A stretch of DNA of 64,000 nt from Pseudobacteriovorax antillogorgiicola (GTDB lineage: Bacteria > Bdellovibrionota_B > Oligoflexia > Oligoflexales > Oligoflexaceae), in assembly GCF_900177345.1 (NCBI RefSeq), contig NZ_FWZT01000029.1, forward strand, positions 24,259 to 88,258, written 5' to 3'. The notes below the pieces were generated by a model. That model saw only the letters and a program-made list of their open reading frames with translations, had not been told where the DNA came from and did not search any database. The stretch's first letter is position 1. Every line of letters starts with the position of its first letter. Positions 1 to 9,251 of this stretch are shown piece after piece. Position numbers and translations under genes: made by a program.

Positions 1-897
1 GAGCTTAACTATAGTGTTGAAAATATTGCACTTCATCAAGGTGAGCCCTTCTTATCGCCAAGTATTATTGCTCAAAATAAGGTATTTGAGCGGGCTCAGA
101 AATCCGGTATCAAAGTTTTACTTGAGGGGCAAGGTGCCGATGAAATTTTTGGGGGGTATTCAGGGTTTCCAGGGGACATTATTGCTGAGCTTGTTGTCCA
201 CGGAAAATTGGTCGATGCTGTTAAGTTTCTTTACAATAGTTCGAAGTGGCCAGACAGATCTCTCGCATATTGTATCGCAAAAGCTGTCGAGCAATTCACG
301 CCGGATTTTCTCTATCGACTTATGAGGCTTTTAAGTAAACGACCTGTTTTACCCAAATGGGTTGCTAGCTTCGGCGTAGAGCTGGGAGGTCATTTTCTGA
401 ATTCGAATCACCAGAATCTTACAAGATCGAAACATGGAATTGGGTTGAAGGCTAGACTTGCGCACTCGATTACCACTGATCGACTGCCACAACTTCTGAG
501 ACACGGTGATCGGAATGCAATGATGTATTCGATCGAAAATAGAACTCCATTCATCACAACTAAAATCATCGATTTTGCACTTAGTCTACCAACCCATGAT
601 CTAGTCTCCAAAGAAGGGCAAACTAAATATATATTGCGCGAGTCAATGAGAGGAGTTGTTCCAGACTCTATCTTAGACAGACGGGATAAAATTGGGTTTG
701 AAGCATCAGAGCGTGGACTAATATCTAGTAATAGGGACTACCTGTTGAATGCTGTTCTACTCGCAGGCAAATCAAAAGTGTTAGATGAAGATTTCTTGAC
801 TCGTTCAGTGATGGATCCTAACACTGGAAGTATACCAATTTGGAGGGCTCTGTCATATTTAGCTTGGTGTAAATCTCTAAAAATTGAACCCATGTGA
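1..897 (+). CDS. Asparagine synthase (glutamine-hydrolysing), C-terminal part, cut by window edge
   Basis: The reading frame is open from base 1, so this is the 3' end (298 codons) of a longer gene. AsnB-family proteins transfer glutamine-derived ammonia to a carboxylate activated by ATP. Visible synthase-domain motifs are EGQGADEIFGGY (residues about 42-53 of the visible part) and RNAMMYSIENRTPFI (about 171-185), which line the active site in this family. The glutaminase domain and the SGGxDS pyrophosphate loop lie outside the window. In glycan loci such enzymes often amidate uronic acids, as WbpS is thought to do in Pseudomonas O-antigen; that role is an inference from context here. Confidence 0.9.
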   Translation, partial: ELNYSVENIALHQGEPFLSPSIIAQNKVFERAQKSGIKVLLEGQGADEIFGGYSGFPGDIIAELVVHGKLVDAVKFLYNSSKWPDRSLAYCIAKAVEQFTPDFLYRLMRLLSKRPVLPKWVASFGVELGGHFLNSNHQNLTRSKHGIGLKARLAHSITTDRLPQLLRHGDRNAMMYSIENRTPFITTKIIDFALSLPTHDLVSKEGQTKYILRESMRGVVPDSILDRRDKIGFEASERGLISSNRDYLLNAVLLAGKSKVLDEDFLTRSVMDPNTGSIPIWRALSYLAWCKSLKIEPM

Positions 898-920
898 TAT
901 CCAAGTGAGTTGTATGTATT

Positions 921-2153
921 ATGAAGACGCTCTATGTTCTGACAAATAACTTTCCTTTTACCTTTAACAAGGGCGAATGCACTTTTCTTGAGAAAGAACA
1001 CAAGTTTCTTGAAGAGTCATTCGACAGAGTCATCTATGTGCCCTTACACCCATTCGGAGAAAAAGCGTACGATGTTTGTTGCGACCTTAGACTTTCGAAG
1101 CTCTATCAGCGACCAAAGCTGATTGCAGCGGTTTTAGGTCTATTCAGTGGAACTGTAGCTGATTTTAAAAAATCGGTTGGTGCGCCATATGAGTATCTGA
1201 AGCTTTATCTTAACTGGTCTTGGCAGGCCAATGTAGCAGAGTTGTGGACGAACGAAATCATTTCAGCTGAGAAAGGAGAGCAACCTTTCTTTTACAGCTG
1301 GTGGTTCGTCGGAACTACTCTTGGTTGTGCCAGAGCGCTAAAGAAGATGAATCACCAAAGCCCGATTGTGACAAGAGCACATGGCTATGACTTGTATCCA
1401 GAGGACTATGGGTTGCCTGACCTTCCATTTAGAAGGCAGTCCATTGAGCTAGTAGATTTTATATCCCCTGACTCATTAGCGGGGTCCAAATATCTGATCT
1501 CAAAGTTCCCTGAATTTCGTCATAAGATTGGCGAGCATCTACTGGGAATAGAACAAAATATAGAGCGCTACTATGATCTTAGGAAAGGCAGATTTACCAT
1601 TTGTTCCTGTTCTTCGATGATTGATTTAAAAAGAGTTGACTTGATAGCAGAGTCAGTAGTGAAAGTCTGCAAATCGAATTCTGAAACAAATTTCTATTGG
1701 AGGCATTTTGGGGATGGTCCGGATAGATACAAAGTGGAGAGTATTCTTAAAAAATCTACCATTAGTAATCTTGAGTGGGAACTCCAAGGGCATGTACCTT
1801 CTTCAGAAATCTTGGAATTTTACAAATCAAATGATATAGATCTATTTCTTCACTTGTCTAGAACTGAAGGTACTCCTGTGGCGTTGATCGAGGCGATTGC
1901 TCATAGTATTCCTGTTCTTTCGACCTCGGCTGGTGGGTGCCAAGAGATAGTTAATAATAAAAATGGAAAAATCATTCCAATTAATTGTTCAGCGGATCGA
2001 GTGGCGAGTGAGATATCTTCACTTCTCAGTAGGCCTGGCTATTTGCAAATGAGAATAAATGCTCATAGAACGTGGAGAACTAGTTACAACGCAGAGATAA
2101 ACTATCGCAAATTTTGTTCGCTTATCCTTGGGCTATATAGACCTTCGATATAG
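921..2153 (+). CDS. Glycosyltransferase family 4
   Basis: A 410-residue retaining GT-B glycosyltransferase, probably cytoplasmic or membrane-associated. RAHGYDLYPEDYG (around residue 155) resembles the segment seen in WcaL-like colanic acid transferases. The C-terminal EGTPVALIEA, followed by a glycine-rich STSAGGCQEIV stretch, is the GT4 EX7E nucleotide-sugar binding motif. It starts 23 bases after the AsnB stop and probably shares its transcript. Donor and acceptor cannot be told from sequence. Confidence 0.86.
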   Translation: MKTLYVLTNNFPFTFNKGECTFLEKEHKFLEESFDRVIYVPLHPFGEKAYDVCCDLRLSKLYQRPKLIAAVLGLFSGTVADFKKSVGAPYEYLKLYLNWSWQANVAELWTNEIISAEKGEQPFFYSWWFVGTTLGCARALKKMNHQSPIVTRAHGYDLYPEDYGLPDLPFRRQSIELVDFISPDSLAGSKYLISKFPEFRHKIGEHLLGIEQNIERYYDLRKGRFTICSCSSMIDLKRVDLIAESVVKVCKSNSETNFYWRHFGDGPDRYKVESILKKSTISNLEWELQGHVPSSEILEFYKSNDIDLFLHLSRTEGTPVALIEAIAHSIPVLSTSAGGCQEIVNNKNGKIIPINCSADRVASEISSLLSRPGYLQMRINAHRTWRTSYNAEINYRKFCSLILGLYRPSI

Positions 2154-2156
2154 AGG

Positions 2157-2951
2157 TTAATCTGTAGTAAGTATTTCGCTTATAACGGGCCTGAAGTATG
2201 GATCTCTAATCAACTGCTTAAGTCTTGAGATATCAGCCACCGAGGAGGGTATCTCATCCCTGATGACATGTATGATTTCAAAGTCATTAATTTCTTTGTA
2301 TGCTTGAACTATCTGAATAAGAGAGGTAGGGGACCCACTTCCAATGTTCAGAATATCAAATTGGTGACTGTTTAGTAGACTATCTATGATAGTTGCTGCA
2401 TCCTCTACATGGATGAAATCTCTTTGCGATTTTCCACTATTTGCCAAGGTGAAACCGATTTGGTTTTTGATGCAATGGTTTAACTTTGATAATACAGAAA
2501 ACCTATCCTCGCCTCCAAATAAATTAAAAACTCTATAGACTTCACACTTAATTCCATTTTTTTCGCAGAAGTCGGCTATTATTTTTTCACAGAATAGCTT
2601 AGTTCTACCGTAATGATTGATGGGGCGGCAGTGTTGACTTTCGTTAGTGATGCTGGCTTTTCCATATACCGCCGACGAGCTAATATATGCAAAAAAATCA
2701 ATATTTGAAGATAATGCTGCATTTAATAGTTTGCATGTTAGGCCCACGTTCGATTCGTAGTATTGATAAGGATCTACCTTTGGATCTAATTTTAAGTCGA
2801 AGGCCGCATGGAGAATCCCACTTGTATTGCTAGGTACAGCAACGGAATTCGTATCGAGATCCGTACGTCGAATCGAGATATACCTGTTTTTTCCACAGTG
2901 TCTTAGGTGGCGCCCCAAATTTCCACTTGATCCTGTCAATAGAACATTCAT
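2157..2951 (-). CDS. NAD-dependent epimerase/dehydratase (extended SDR)
   Basis: A 264-residue nucleotide-sugar SDR. The N-terminal GSSGNLGRH is the Rossmann glycine motif, SSSAVYG precedes the catalytic region, and YGRTK provides the YxxxK pair. It is shorter than the usual 300-330 residues, mainly in the C-terminal substrate domain. It faces the GT4 gene tail to tail with only three bases between stops, and diverges from the dehydratase gene on its other side. It may be a reductase or epimerase for one of the deoxysugars made in the locus; the substrate is unknown. Confidence 0.82.
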   Translation of the reverse strand: MNVLLTGSSGNLGRHLRHCGKNRYISIRRTDLDTNSVAVPSNTSGILHAAFDLKLDPKVDPYQYYESNVGLTCKLLNAALSSNIDFFAYISSSAVYGKASITNESQHCRPINHYGRTKLFCEKIIADFCEKNGIKCEVYRVFNLFGGEDRFSVLSKLNHCIKNQIGFTLANSGKSQRDFIHVEDAATIIDSLLNSHQFDILNIGSGSPTSLIQIVQAYKEINDFEIIHVIRDEIPSSVADISRLKQLIRDPYFRPVISEILTTD

Positions 2952-3070
2952 AATAATCTACCAATATGATTAGTTCCGTATAATTCCTTGTCGTATGTAT
3001 TTAGCTAGATACTGCTCCAGTGTTATGGGTAGAAACAACAGCAAGCTTAGTTACAGAAAGTAACAGAAAA

Positions 3071-4948
3071 ATGAAATTAAAGTTACGCAGAAATCAAATC
3101 TATGATTTGATCGTGTCTTCTTTTTCTTTACCTATGGCCACGCTGTTGTGTGGCGCGTATGAAGATTTTGATAACTACAGCGGTGTCCTGGCATTCTCTA
3201 TAGCTGGTTTATGCAAACTATGCTTACTTCGATTTTACTTTATTTCAGATTCGATATGGCGATTTGTAGCCATTTTAGATATCAAAGTAATTCTGAAATT
3301 TTCAATATCCTCATCAATTGCTTGTTCTATAGTGTTGGTGTCATTCTTTTCATATTCACAAATAATTTTGCGTTTATTAGTGACAGACGGTTTATTGATT
3401 TCGTTTCTTCTCATGACAGCGAGGCTATTTTTTACTCGAAACTACAGAAATCTTCAAAGCAGCAAAGAAACATCGAAACAGCAGAGTTGTGTGATTATCG
3501 GAGCAGGTAATGCGGGACAGCAATTATATCGTGAGATAAAAAATTTTGCGCCCAAAGTCTACAATATAGTCTACTTTATTGATGACAACAAAACCCTATT
3601 TAATCGCCTGATATTCAGAACTAAGGTAATAGGTCCCATATCGAACCTTGAATCAATTATAAAAGAAAATAGGATCGATGTGGCATTTATTGCTATACCT
3701 TCTATGAGCAAAAAGAGAAGGAGTAAAATAATCCATGAGTGTATTTCACTTAATATTCAAGTTAAGACTCTTCCATCATTAAGCGATATCATCGATGATA
3801 GAGTTCATTTTAGTGAAGTAAGGCCAATAAATATTGAAGATATTTTACTGAGGGATGAAGTTTGTCTGAATAAGAATCTGGTTGAAAAAGATATAAAAGA
3901 TAAAGTAATCTTGGTTACCGGTGCCGGAGGATCAATTGGTTCTCAACTTTGTCGTCAAATAGTTAAATTCAAGCCAAAGACTGTCCTATTATTTGAAATT
4001 TGCGAGTATTTTGCATACAAGCTGGAGCAAGAGCTCACTGACCTAGAAATATCGACACCATTTATTACTATTGTGGGTGATGTTAGGAATGATAGTCGAG
4101 TTAGAGACTTAATTCGGACTTACAGACCCAGTATTATATTTCATGCTGCGGCTTACAAGCATGTGCCACTTATGGAAACGAACGTTTCAGAGGCAATAAG
4201 CAATAATATTTGTGGGACTAGAGTAGTGGCTAGGGCGGCAAGTGACTACAAAGTTGAAAAGTTCATCTTAATTTCTTCTGATAAAGCTGTAAACCCAACT
4301 AATGTCATGGGTGCAAGTAAAAGAATTGCGGAAATTGTTTGCCAGCAGATAAATGAAATTAGTCAAACGAAGTTCATTGTTCTGAGATTTGGAAATGTAA
4401 TTGGCAGTAATGGGTCAGTAGTCCCACTTTTTCTGAAGCAAATCAAATTAGGGGGTCCAGTTACTGTCACTCATCCAGAAGTAACGCGATATTTCATGTC
4501 TATTTCAGAAGCATGTCAATTAGTTCTGCAAGCCGCTTCTCAGGGGAATGGAGGAGAAATCTTCGTTTTGGATATGGGTGATCCGATTAAAGTGCGAGAT
4601 TTAGCTTCGAAGTTGATAGAGCTTGCTGGACTCGTACCAAATGATGATATTGATATTGTCTACACAGGCCTGAGAAAAGGAGAAAAGTTGTACGAAGAAC
4701 TATTAGCAGATAAAGAAACTACACTTCCTACCATTCATCCAAAAGTAAAAGTTGCTAAGGCTAGAAGTTTAGACCCATCATTGACTCCTCTTATCGATAA
4801 CATCCTGAATAGTATTACAGAATCTTGCAACCGCGATGATGTCAGAGTGCAATTGCAGTCTATTGTTCCGGAATATGACTATCGCAACTTGGGAGGGGCT
4901 CTAAGGCCGACTGAAGGCTATACCGGGCCATTGACCAACCTCAACTAG
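3071..4948 (+). CDS. FlaA1/WbpM-type membrane-anchored nucleotide-sugar 4,6-dehydratase
   Basis: About 625 residues. The N-terminus holds four hydrophobic helices (roughly residues 10-125), followed by a first Rossmann-like domain with VIIGAGNAGQQL and then the catalytic SDR domain with VTGAGGSIGSQL and SSDKAVNPTNVMGASKR. This order matches WbpM, PglF and CapD, which convert UDP-GlcNAc to the 4-keto-6-deoxy sugar, a branch point for bacillosamine, legionaminic acid and FucNAc-type sugars. I place the start at ATG 3071. A GTG at 3020 would add 17 residues but lacks a ribosome binding site. It is the likely supplier of keto-sugar to the aminotransferases in this locus. Confidence 0.9.
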   Translation: MKLKLRRNQIYDLIVSSFSLPMATLLCGAYEDFDNYSGVLAFSIAGLCKLCLLRFYFISDSIWRFVAILDIKVILKFSISSSIACSIVLVSFFSYSQIILRLLVTDGLLISFLLMTARLFFTRNYRNLQSSKETSKQQSCVIIGAGNAGQQLYREIKNFAPKVYNIVYFIDDNKTLFNRLIFRTKVIGPISNLESIIKENRIDVAFIAIPSMSKKRRSKIIHECISLNIQVKTLPSLSDIIDDRVHFSEVRPINIEDILLRDEVCLNKNLVEKDIKDKVILVTGAGGSIGSQLCRQIVKFKPKTVLLFEICEYFAYKLEQELTDLEISTPFITIVGDVRNDSRVRDLIRTYRPSIIFHAAAYKHVPLMETNVSEAISNNICGTRVVARAASDYKVEKFILISSDKAVNPTNVMGASKRIAEIVCQQINEISQTKFIVLRFGNVIGSNGSVVPLFLKQIKLGGPVTVTHPEVTRYFMSISEACQLVLQAASQGNGGEIFVLDMGDPIKVRDLASKLIELAGLVPNDDIDIVYTGLRKGEKLYEELLADKETTLPTIHPKVKVAKARSLDPSLTPLIDNILNSITESCNRDDVRVQLQSIVPEYDYRNLGGALRPTEGYTGPLTNLN

Positions 4949-4973
4949 TTGACGGGAGCAAGAGACTTCAATT

Positions 4974-5879
4974 CTATTGCATCGATGGCTTTTGGTGTCG
5001 TCTCCAGTACCACCCAAAGGCTATACCTAGGGCCGATTTGCATTTAATTTTGAGATTTCGCGAAAATATCAAGCTTAAAAGATATTTTGACATAATGTCA
5101 AGTTGATCAAGTTCCGAATCACACCGAGCTTGCTTATATGCTAAGCTGCCACGGATAAATTTTTTTTCGAACGAATTTAGGTAGGGCTCATGTAGCTTGT
5201 ATAGATAGTTAATCTTGTTGAAGTCACTTTCAGTGGTGTGACTGATATTATTTGAGTCGGTCCAATATACTCCAAGTGCTTCTTTAATAGCTAAGATTTT
5301 GGCTCCACTTCGAGCGACGCGTAGCCAAAGATCGAAGTCTTCAATTGCAAAGAGCTTAGGATCTTCGTTTAGATACCTGAGGTCGACGAGAAGATCTCGT
5401 CTCATAACTACCGATGAGTTTGCGATGCAGTTGCCGTACTCTAAGAGATCAATGTAAGGTCGTTTTCCTAGCTTACGTGGCATGATCTTACCTAATCTGC
5501 CGGAGTTCGAGTTGTGATCCATTGCATGGTATATGAAATCATATTCATTACAGTAATTTAGCAGTGCACTAAGTTTGTTAGGGTACCAATAGTCATCAGA
5601 ATCTAGAAAGGCAACAAACTTGCCAGATGAATTTTTGATGCCGTGATTTCGACTTGCAGCAATCACCCCGTTATTTCTGAAATTGAGTAGCTTTATCCTA
5701 GAATCTTTAAATGTCTCTACAACTGCTACTGTATTATCTGATGAATAATTATTTACAATTACAATTTCGAAGTCTTGAAAGGTTTGATTAAGAACCGATT
5801 TTATCGCTCTAGGTAGACAATACCCATGATTAAATGTCGGAATAATAATGCTGAAATGACTCATGGTAAACAAACTCAT
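4974..5879 (-). CDS. Glycosyltransferase family 2
   Basis: A 301-residue GT-A glycosyltransferase. The N-terminus reads FSIIIPTFNHGYCLPRAI, with VNNYSSDNT and the metal-binding FLDSDDYW about 90 residues in. A lysine/arginine-rich C-terminal tail may help it sit on the membrane. The ATG directly abuts the stop of the upstream SDR gene (5880-6791), indicating translational coupling; a second ATG five codons in is an alternative start. The sugar and acceptor are unknown. Confidence 0.87.
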   Translation of the reverse strand: MSLFTMSHFSIIIPTFNHGYCLPRAIKSVLNQTFQDFEIVIVNNYSSDNTVAVVETFKDSRIKLLNFRNNGVIAASRNHGIKNSSGKFVAFLDSDDYWYPNKLSALLNYCNEYDFIYHAMDHNSNSGRLGKIMPRKLGKRPYIDLLEYGNCIANSSVVMRRDLLVDLRYLNEDPKLFAIEDFDLWLRVARSGAKILAIKEALGVYWTDSNNISHTTESDFNKINYLYKLHEPYLNSFEKKFIRGSLAYKQARCDSELDQLDIMSKYLLSLIFSRNLKIKCKSALGIAFGWYWRRHQKPSMQ

Positions 5880-6791
5880 CTATACTTGTGAGCAGAACTC
5901 TAGCGTTTCACGAATACTTTTTCTGAAATCTTTTTTTAGAGAGTGTCCGGACAACTCAAGCTTTCTATTGGATAGTTGCAGGGTGAATTGATCTTTCTGT
6001 ATGTCATTAGTCGTTATAGAGGGCCTAAATCCAATGTGTTTTTCACATTCATTCTGAATTAGATTTGCCAACTCTAGAATCGAGAACGAGGTAGAGCTGC
6101 AAAGATTGTAAGTCCCATTTAGAGCTGCCTCATCTTTTAAAACTTTAAGTAGCGTTAGTTCAATGTCATCAATAGGAATAAAATCACGCTGTGAGCCTGG
6201 TGACTTCAATACCATATTTTTGTTTCTAATTGCTTGTAGACATAGATCATTCGCCACTAGTGACCACCGTCCCATGTCGGAAGATACTGGAGCTCCTATA
6301 GCGTTGGATAGTCGAAATATCGTACAATTTGCGCCAGTTTGTTTTCGGATTGAATTAACAATGTCCTCAGCAGATCTCTTTGAGTATCCATATGGGTGGG
6401 TAGGGAAAGTTGGTGTGTTTTCATCGTAAAAGCCTCTTAGGGGTGAATCGTAGACATGTACCGTAGAAAAGTAAACGATTCTTGGTATATTTCTCATTGA
6501 TGCGGCTTGAAGGAGCTCATAGGTGTAGAGCACGTTTGTTTTAATAGCGTCTGAGGGAGATTCAGCACATTTCAACTCATCAAGGCCCGCTAAGTGAATT
6601 AGGCAGTCAAAGCTATGATTCGAGAATAATCTAAGATAGTCAGATTCGTTCTTCGGATAGCCCAAGTTTAGGCTGTGACTCTTAAGTCTTTGGCGAGACG
6701 TAAAAAGAACATCTACGCCACTCAGTAATAGAAACCTCGTAAAGCGTTGGCCAAGATAGCCAGATCCTCCAGTGATAAGGACTTTAGTCAC
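5880..6791 (-). CDS. NAD-dependent epimerase/dehydratase (extended SDR)
   Basis: A 303-residue SDR with Rossmann motif ITGGSGYLGQRF, catalytic-region STVHVYD and YGYSKRSAED (YxxxK), and a typical C-terminal substrate domain. It starts at GTG 6791, overlapping the end of rfbF by eight bases, so the two are almost certainly cotranslated. That link makes it a candidate for the ketoreductase that finishes a CDP-3,6-dideoxyhexose (the role of RfbJ, RfbS or RfbE elsewhere), but it could equally serve another sugar. Confidence 0.84.
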   Translation of the reverse strand: MTKVLITGGSGYLGQRFTRFLLLSGVDVLFTSRQRLKSHSLNLGYPKNESDYLRLFSNHSFDCLIHLAGLDELKCAESPSDAIKTNVLYTYELLQAASMRNIPRIVYFSTVHVYDSPLRGFYDENTPTFPTHPYGYSKRSAEDIVNSIRKQTGANCTIFRLSNAIGAPVSSDMGRWSLVANDLCLQAIRNKNMVLKSPGSQRDFIPIDDIELTLLKVLKDEAALNGTYNLCSSTSFSILELANLIQNECEKHIGFRPSITTNDIQKDQFTLQLSNRKLELSGHSLKKDFRKSIRETLEFCSQV

Positions 6792-7578
6792 TAAACTTCT
6801 CTCTTATCCAAGGTGCTTTGGAATTTTTGTACATGTTATTCAGAAGCAAAAACTCCCTGTGTGTATCCATAGGTTGCCAAAATCCGTTATGTGGAAAAAC
6901 TTTCATTTGATTGTCTCTTACCAAGTCGTTGATAGGATCCTTTTCAAAAACTAGGCTTTCACGATCATCAAGGTACTCAAAAATTTCTCTTTTGCAAACG
7001 AAGAAGCCGCCGGATATTCTTCCACCCGAAGACTGTGGCTTCTCATTGAAACCAATCACAGAATGGTCAGGCGTTGAAGCGATCTCTCCGAATCGGCCTG
7101 GAGGGTGGACTCCTGTCACAGTAAGAATTTTTCCATGGTATTTATGAAACTGAAGTAGCTCATCCAAATCGATATCTCCAACACCATCTCCATAGGTAAG
7201 CATGAAGTTATCGTCTTGCCCAATATACTTAGCAACCTTTTTAACACGTCCTCCTGTCATTGTGTTCAAGCCAGTTTCTGCAAGAGTAACTTTCCAGTCA
7301 ATAGGTAGATTACTACCTAGATACTTAATCGCACGATTATCATCAAAATCAATCTGAAAATCGGATGTGTACACCCGATAGTTTAAAAAGAAATCTTTGA
7401 TAACATGTGATTTATAGCCAAGGCATAGTACGAATTCTTTATGGGAAAAATATGAGTAGTATTTCATAATATGAAAAAGGATTGGATAAGGGCCGATGTT
7501 TATCATGGGCTTGGGGAGAGATTCCGATACGTCTCGAATTCTTGTCCCAAAACCTCCGCAAAGAATAACGGTTTTCAC
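6784..7578 (-). CDS. rfbF: Glucose-1-phosphate cytidylyltransferase
   Basis: 264 residues. Makes CDP-glucose from CTP and glucose-1-phosphate, the first step to CDP-3,6-dideoxyhexoses. TVILCGGFGTRIRD is the nucleotidyltransferase signature loop and SLPKPMINIGPYPILFHIMK the substrate lysine region; GYKSHVIKDFF and LTYGDGVGDIDL are typical of RfbF rather than RmlA. The open frame runs upstream to 7653, but I choose GTG 7578 because AAGGA lies seven bases before it and the protein then has the family's usual length of about 257. It diverges from rfbG across a 103-base spacer. Confidence 0.92.
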   Translation of the reverse strand: MKTVILCGGFGTRIRDVSESLPKPMINIGPYPILFHIMKYYSYFSHKEFVLCLGYKSHVIKDFFLNYRVYTSDFQIDFDDNRAIKYLGSNLPIDWKVTLAETGLNTMTGGRVKKVAKYIGQDDNFMLTYGDGVGDIDLDELLQFHKYHGKILTVTGVHPPGRFGEIASTPDHSVIGFNEKPQSSGGRISGGFFVCKREIFEYLDDRESLVFEKDPINDLVRDNQMKVFPHNGFWQPMDTHREFLLLNNMYKNSKAPWIREKFSD

Positions 7579-7621
7579 AATTAATTCCTTCTTAGCCGAT
7601 TTCAATTTGGAATGTCTCATT

Positions 7622-7650
7622 ATTATTGTAATCGTAGAGATATAAATCAA
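7622..7650 (-). promoter_or_regulatory. Possible sigma-70-type promoter for the rfbF operon
   Basis: On the minus strand TTGATT (7645-7650) is followed after 17 bases by AATAAT (7622-7627), leaving about 40 bases to the rfbF GTG start. It sits in the divergent spacer between rfbF and rfbG. The match is modest and the DNA is AT-rich, so this is only a suggestion. Confidence 0.3.
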
Positions 7651-7681
7651 CAATTAACTAGCTTTATCAAAATGGAGCATT

Positions 7682-8776
7682 ATGTTTGACCACAGATATA
7701 GAGGAACAAGTGTACTTGTCACAGGACATACTGGATTTAAAGGAAGTTGGTTAAGTCAATGGTTACTGGACCTTTCAGCGCGGGTCACGGGATTTTCGCT
7801 TTATATACCAAGTCAACCATCAAATTATGAAGTACTTAATCTGCAAAATCGTATGGAAAGTGTTGAAGGGGATATTCGAAACTATAGAGACCTACTCCAG
7901 GTAGTCGAGAATACCAAGCCTGATATCATATTTCACTTAGCCGCTCAGCCAATAGTGAGTGCTTCGATTTCTGAGCCGCTGTCAACGTTCGAAACAAACA
8001 TTGTCGGATCCGCTAATGTTCTTCAAGTAGCTAGAATGAGCGACTCCGTAAAGGCTGTTGTAATGGTAACAAGTGACAAATGCTATGACAATGTTGAGTG
8101 GGAGTTCGGTTATCGAGAGACAGATCGCCTTGGAGGAAAAGATCCATACTCTGCGTCAAAGGGAGCAGCTGAACTTGTTATTCACTCGATGATAAAAACT
8201 TACTTTCGCGGAGAGAGTGCGACTCGAATCGCTACTGGGCGTGCAGGAAATGTAATTGGTGGAGGAGATTGGGCTCTAGATCGAATTGTACCAGATTCAA
8301 TTAGGGCTTGGAGTCAAGGATTAGAGCCAACAATTAGATCGCCAAACGCCACAAGACCTTGGCAACACGTATTAGAGCCATTGAGCGGCTATCTATGGTT
8401 AGGGGCTCAACTGCTTTCTCAAGAATGTAGAGTGCACGGTGAGTCCTTTAACTTCGGTCCGAACGCCAAAACTATTCAATCAGTTAAAGACCTGATTAAA
8501 GAAATGACCAGACATTGGGAGGGTAAATCTTGGAAAGTTAAGAGGTCTGAAGGCTTGACAGGAAAGGAAGCAGGATTGCTTAAATTATGCTGCGATAAAG
8601 CCCTAGCTAGACTAGACTGGGCTCCCGTACTGTCTTTTGGTCAGACTGTAGAGTATACCAGTAGATGGTATAAAAATTTCTATGATGCAAATTTCTGTAT
8701 GGCTGAGGTGACAGAAAGTCAGATTCATGGTTACTGTGATTTGGCTAAGGAACAGAAACTGAGATGGGCTTTATAG
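7682..8776 (+). CDS. rfbG: CDP-glucose 4,6-dehydratase
   Basis: 364 residues, the normal length. Converts CDP-glucose to CDP-4-keto-6-deoxyglucose. VLVTGHTGFKGSWLSQWLL is the characteristic RfbG nucleotide-binding segment, VTSDKCYDN the catalytic TSDK region, and YSASKGAAE the YxxxK pair. GGAG lies four bases before the ATG. It is divergent from rfbF, which makes its substrate, and is followed by an RmlC-like gene on the same strand. Its product feeds RfbH, encoded about 10 kb away on the other strand. Confidence 0.93.
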   Translation: MFDHRYRGTSVLVTGHTGFKGSWLSQWLLDLSARVTGFSLYIPSQPSNYEVLNLQNRMESVEGDIRNYRDLLQVVENTKPDIIFHLAAQPIVSASISEPLSTFETNIVGSANVLQVARMSDSVKAVVMVTSDKCYDNVEWEFGYRETDRLGGKDPYSASKGAAELVIHSMIKTYFRGESATRIATGRAGNVIGGGDWALDRIVPDSIRAWSQGLEPTIRSPNATRPWQHVLEPLSGYLWLGAQLLSQECRVHGESFNFGPNAKTIQSVKDLIKEMTRHWEGKSWKVKRSEGLTGKEAGLLKLCCDKALARLDWAPVLSFGQTVEYTSRWYKNFYDANFCMAEVTESQIHGYCDLAKEQKLRWAL

Positions 8777-8792
8777 ATGATTTGGGGGGCAG

Positions 8793-9239
8793 ATGATTGA
8801 AGGTGTAAAAATTGTTGACAAACGTGTTATTCGTGACGAGCGAGGAGCGGTCTTGCATATGCTCAGAAGAGATTCCGAAGATTATCATAGTGACTTCGGA
8901 GAGATATATTTTTCAAAAATTAGACAAGGAATAGTCAAAGGTTGGAAAAAGCATCTCATAAACATACAAAGGCTTGTTGTTCCCGTAGGTGAAGTTAAGT
9001 TTGTCTTGTTTGATACCAGGAAGGAGTCAAAGACCTTCAATGAAGTACTTACAATTTGTTTGTCTGAAGATAACTACAAGATGTTGGTCATACCCCCCAA
9101 TATTACTTATGCCTTTCAAGGCATCTCGACAGGTGAATCACTGGTTGCGAATTGCTCAAATAAGGTCTTTGAGCAGGGAGAATCAGAAACGATCCCGGTT
9201 GAGTCCAATCTAATTCCATATAGATGGAAAGGGATTTAA
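8793..9239 (+). CDS. dTDP-4-dehydrorhamnose 3,5-epimerase-like cupin
   Basis: 148 residues of RmlC-like cupin fold, with DERGAVLHMLRR near the N-terminus, GIVKGWKKH in place of the RmlC histidine segment, and VIPPNITYAFQG towards the end. It is shorter than true RmlC (about 180) and resembles the small epimerase-like proteins often found beside rfbF and rfbG. A GGGGG run precedes the ATG. The likely role is epimerisation of a CDP-4-keto-6-deoxyhexose, or a related isomerisation as in the FdtA family. Confidence 0.78.
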   Translation: MIEGVKIVDKRVIRDERGAVLHMLRRDSEDYHSDFGEIYFSKIRQGIVKGWKKHLINIQRLVVPVGEVKFVLFDTRKESKTFNEVLTICLSEDNYKMLVIPPNITYAFQGISTGESLVANCSNKVFEQGESETIPVESNLIPYRWKGI

Positions 9240-9251
9240 TGAAATCTTTGC

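Noticed and set aside
3020..3070. N-terminal extension of the FlaA1-type dehydratase from GTG 3020
   Set aside because: No ribosome binding site, and the extra 17 residues precede the normal short cytoplasmic N-terminus; ATG 3071 fits the family better.
6163..6429. Plus-strand frame of 88 codons opposite an SDR gene
   Set aside because: It lies fully inside a well-supported gene on the other strand and shows no recognisable motif; the same holds for the other short antisense frames in the window.
7579..7653. N-terminal extension of rfbF to 7653
   Set aside because: AAGGA seven bases before GTG 7578 and the family's usual beginning right at the nucleotide loop make the longer form unlikely.
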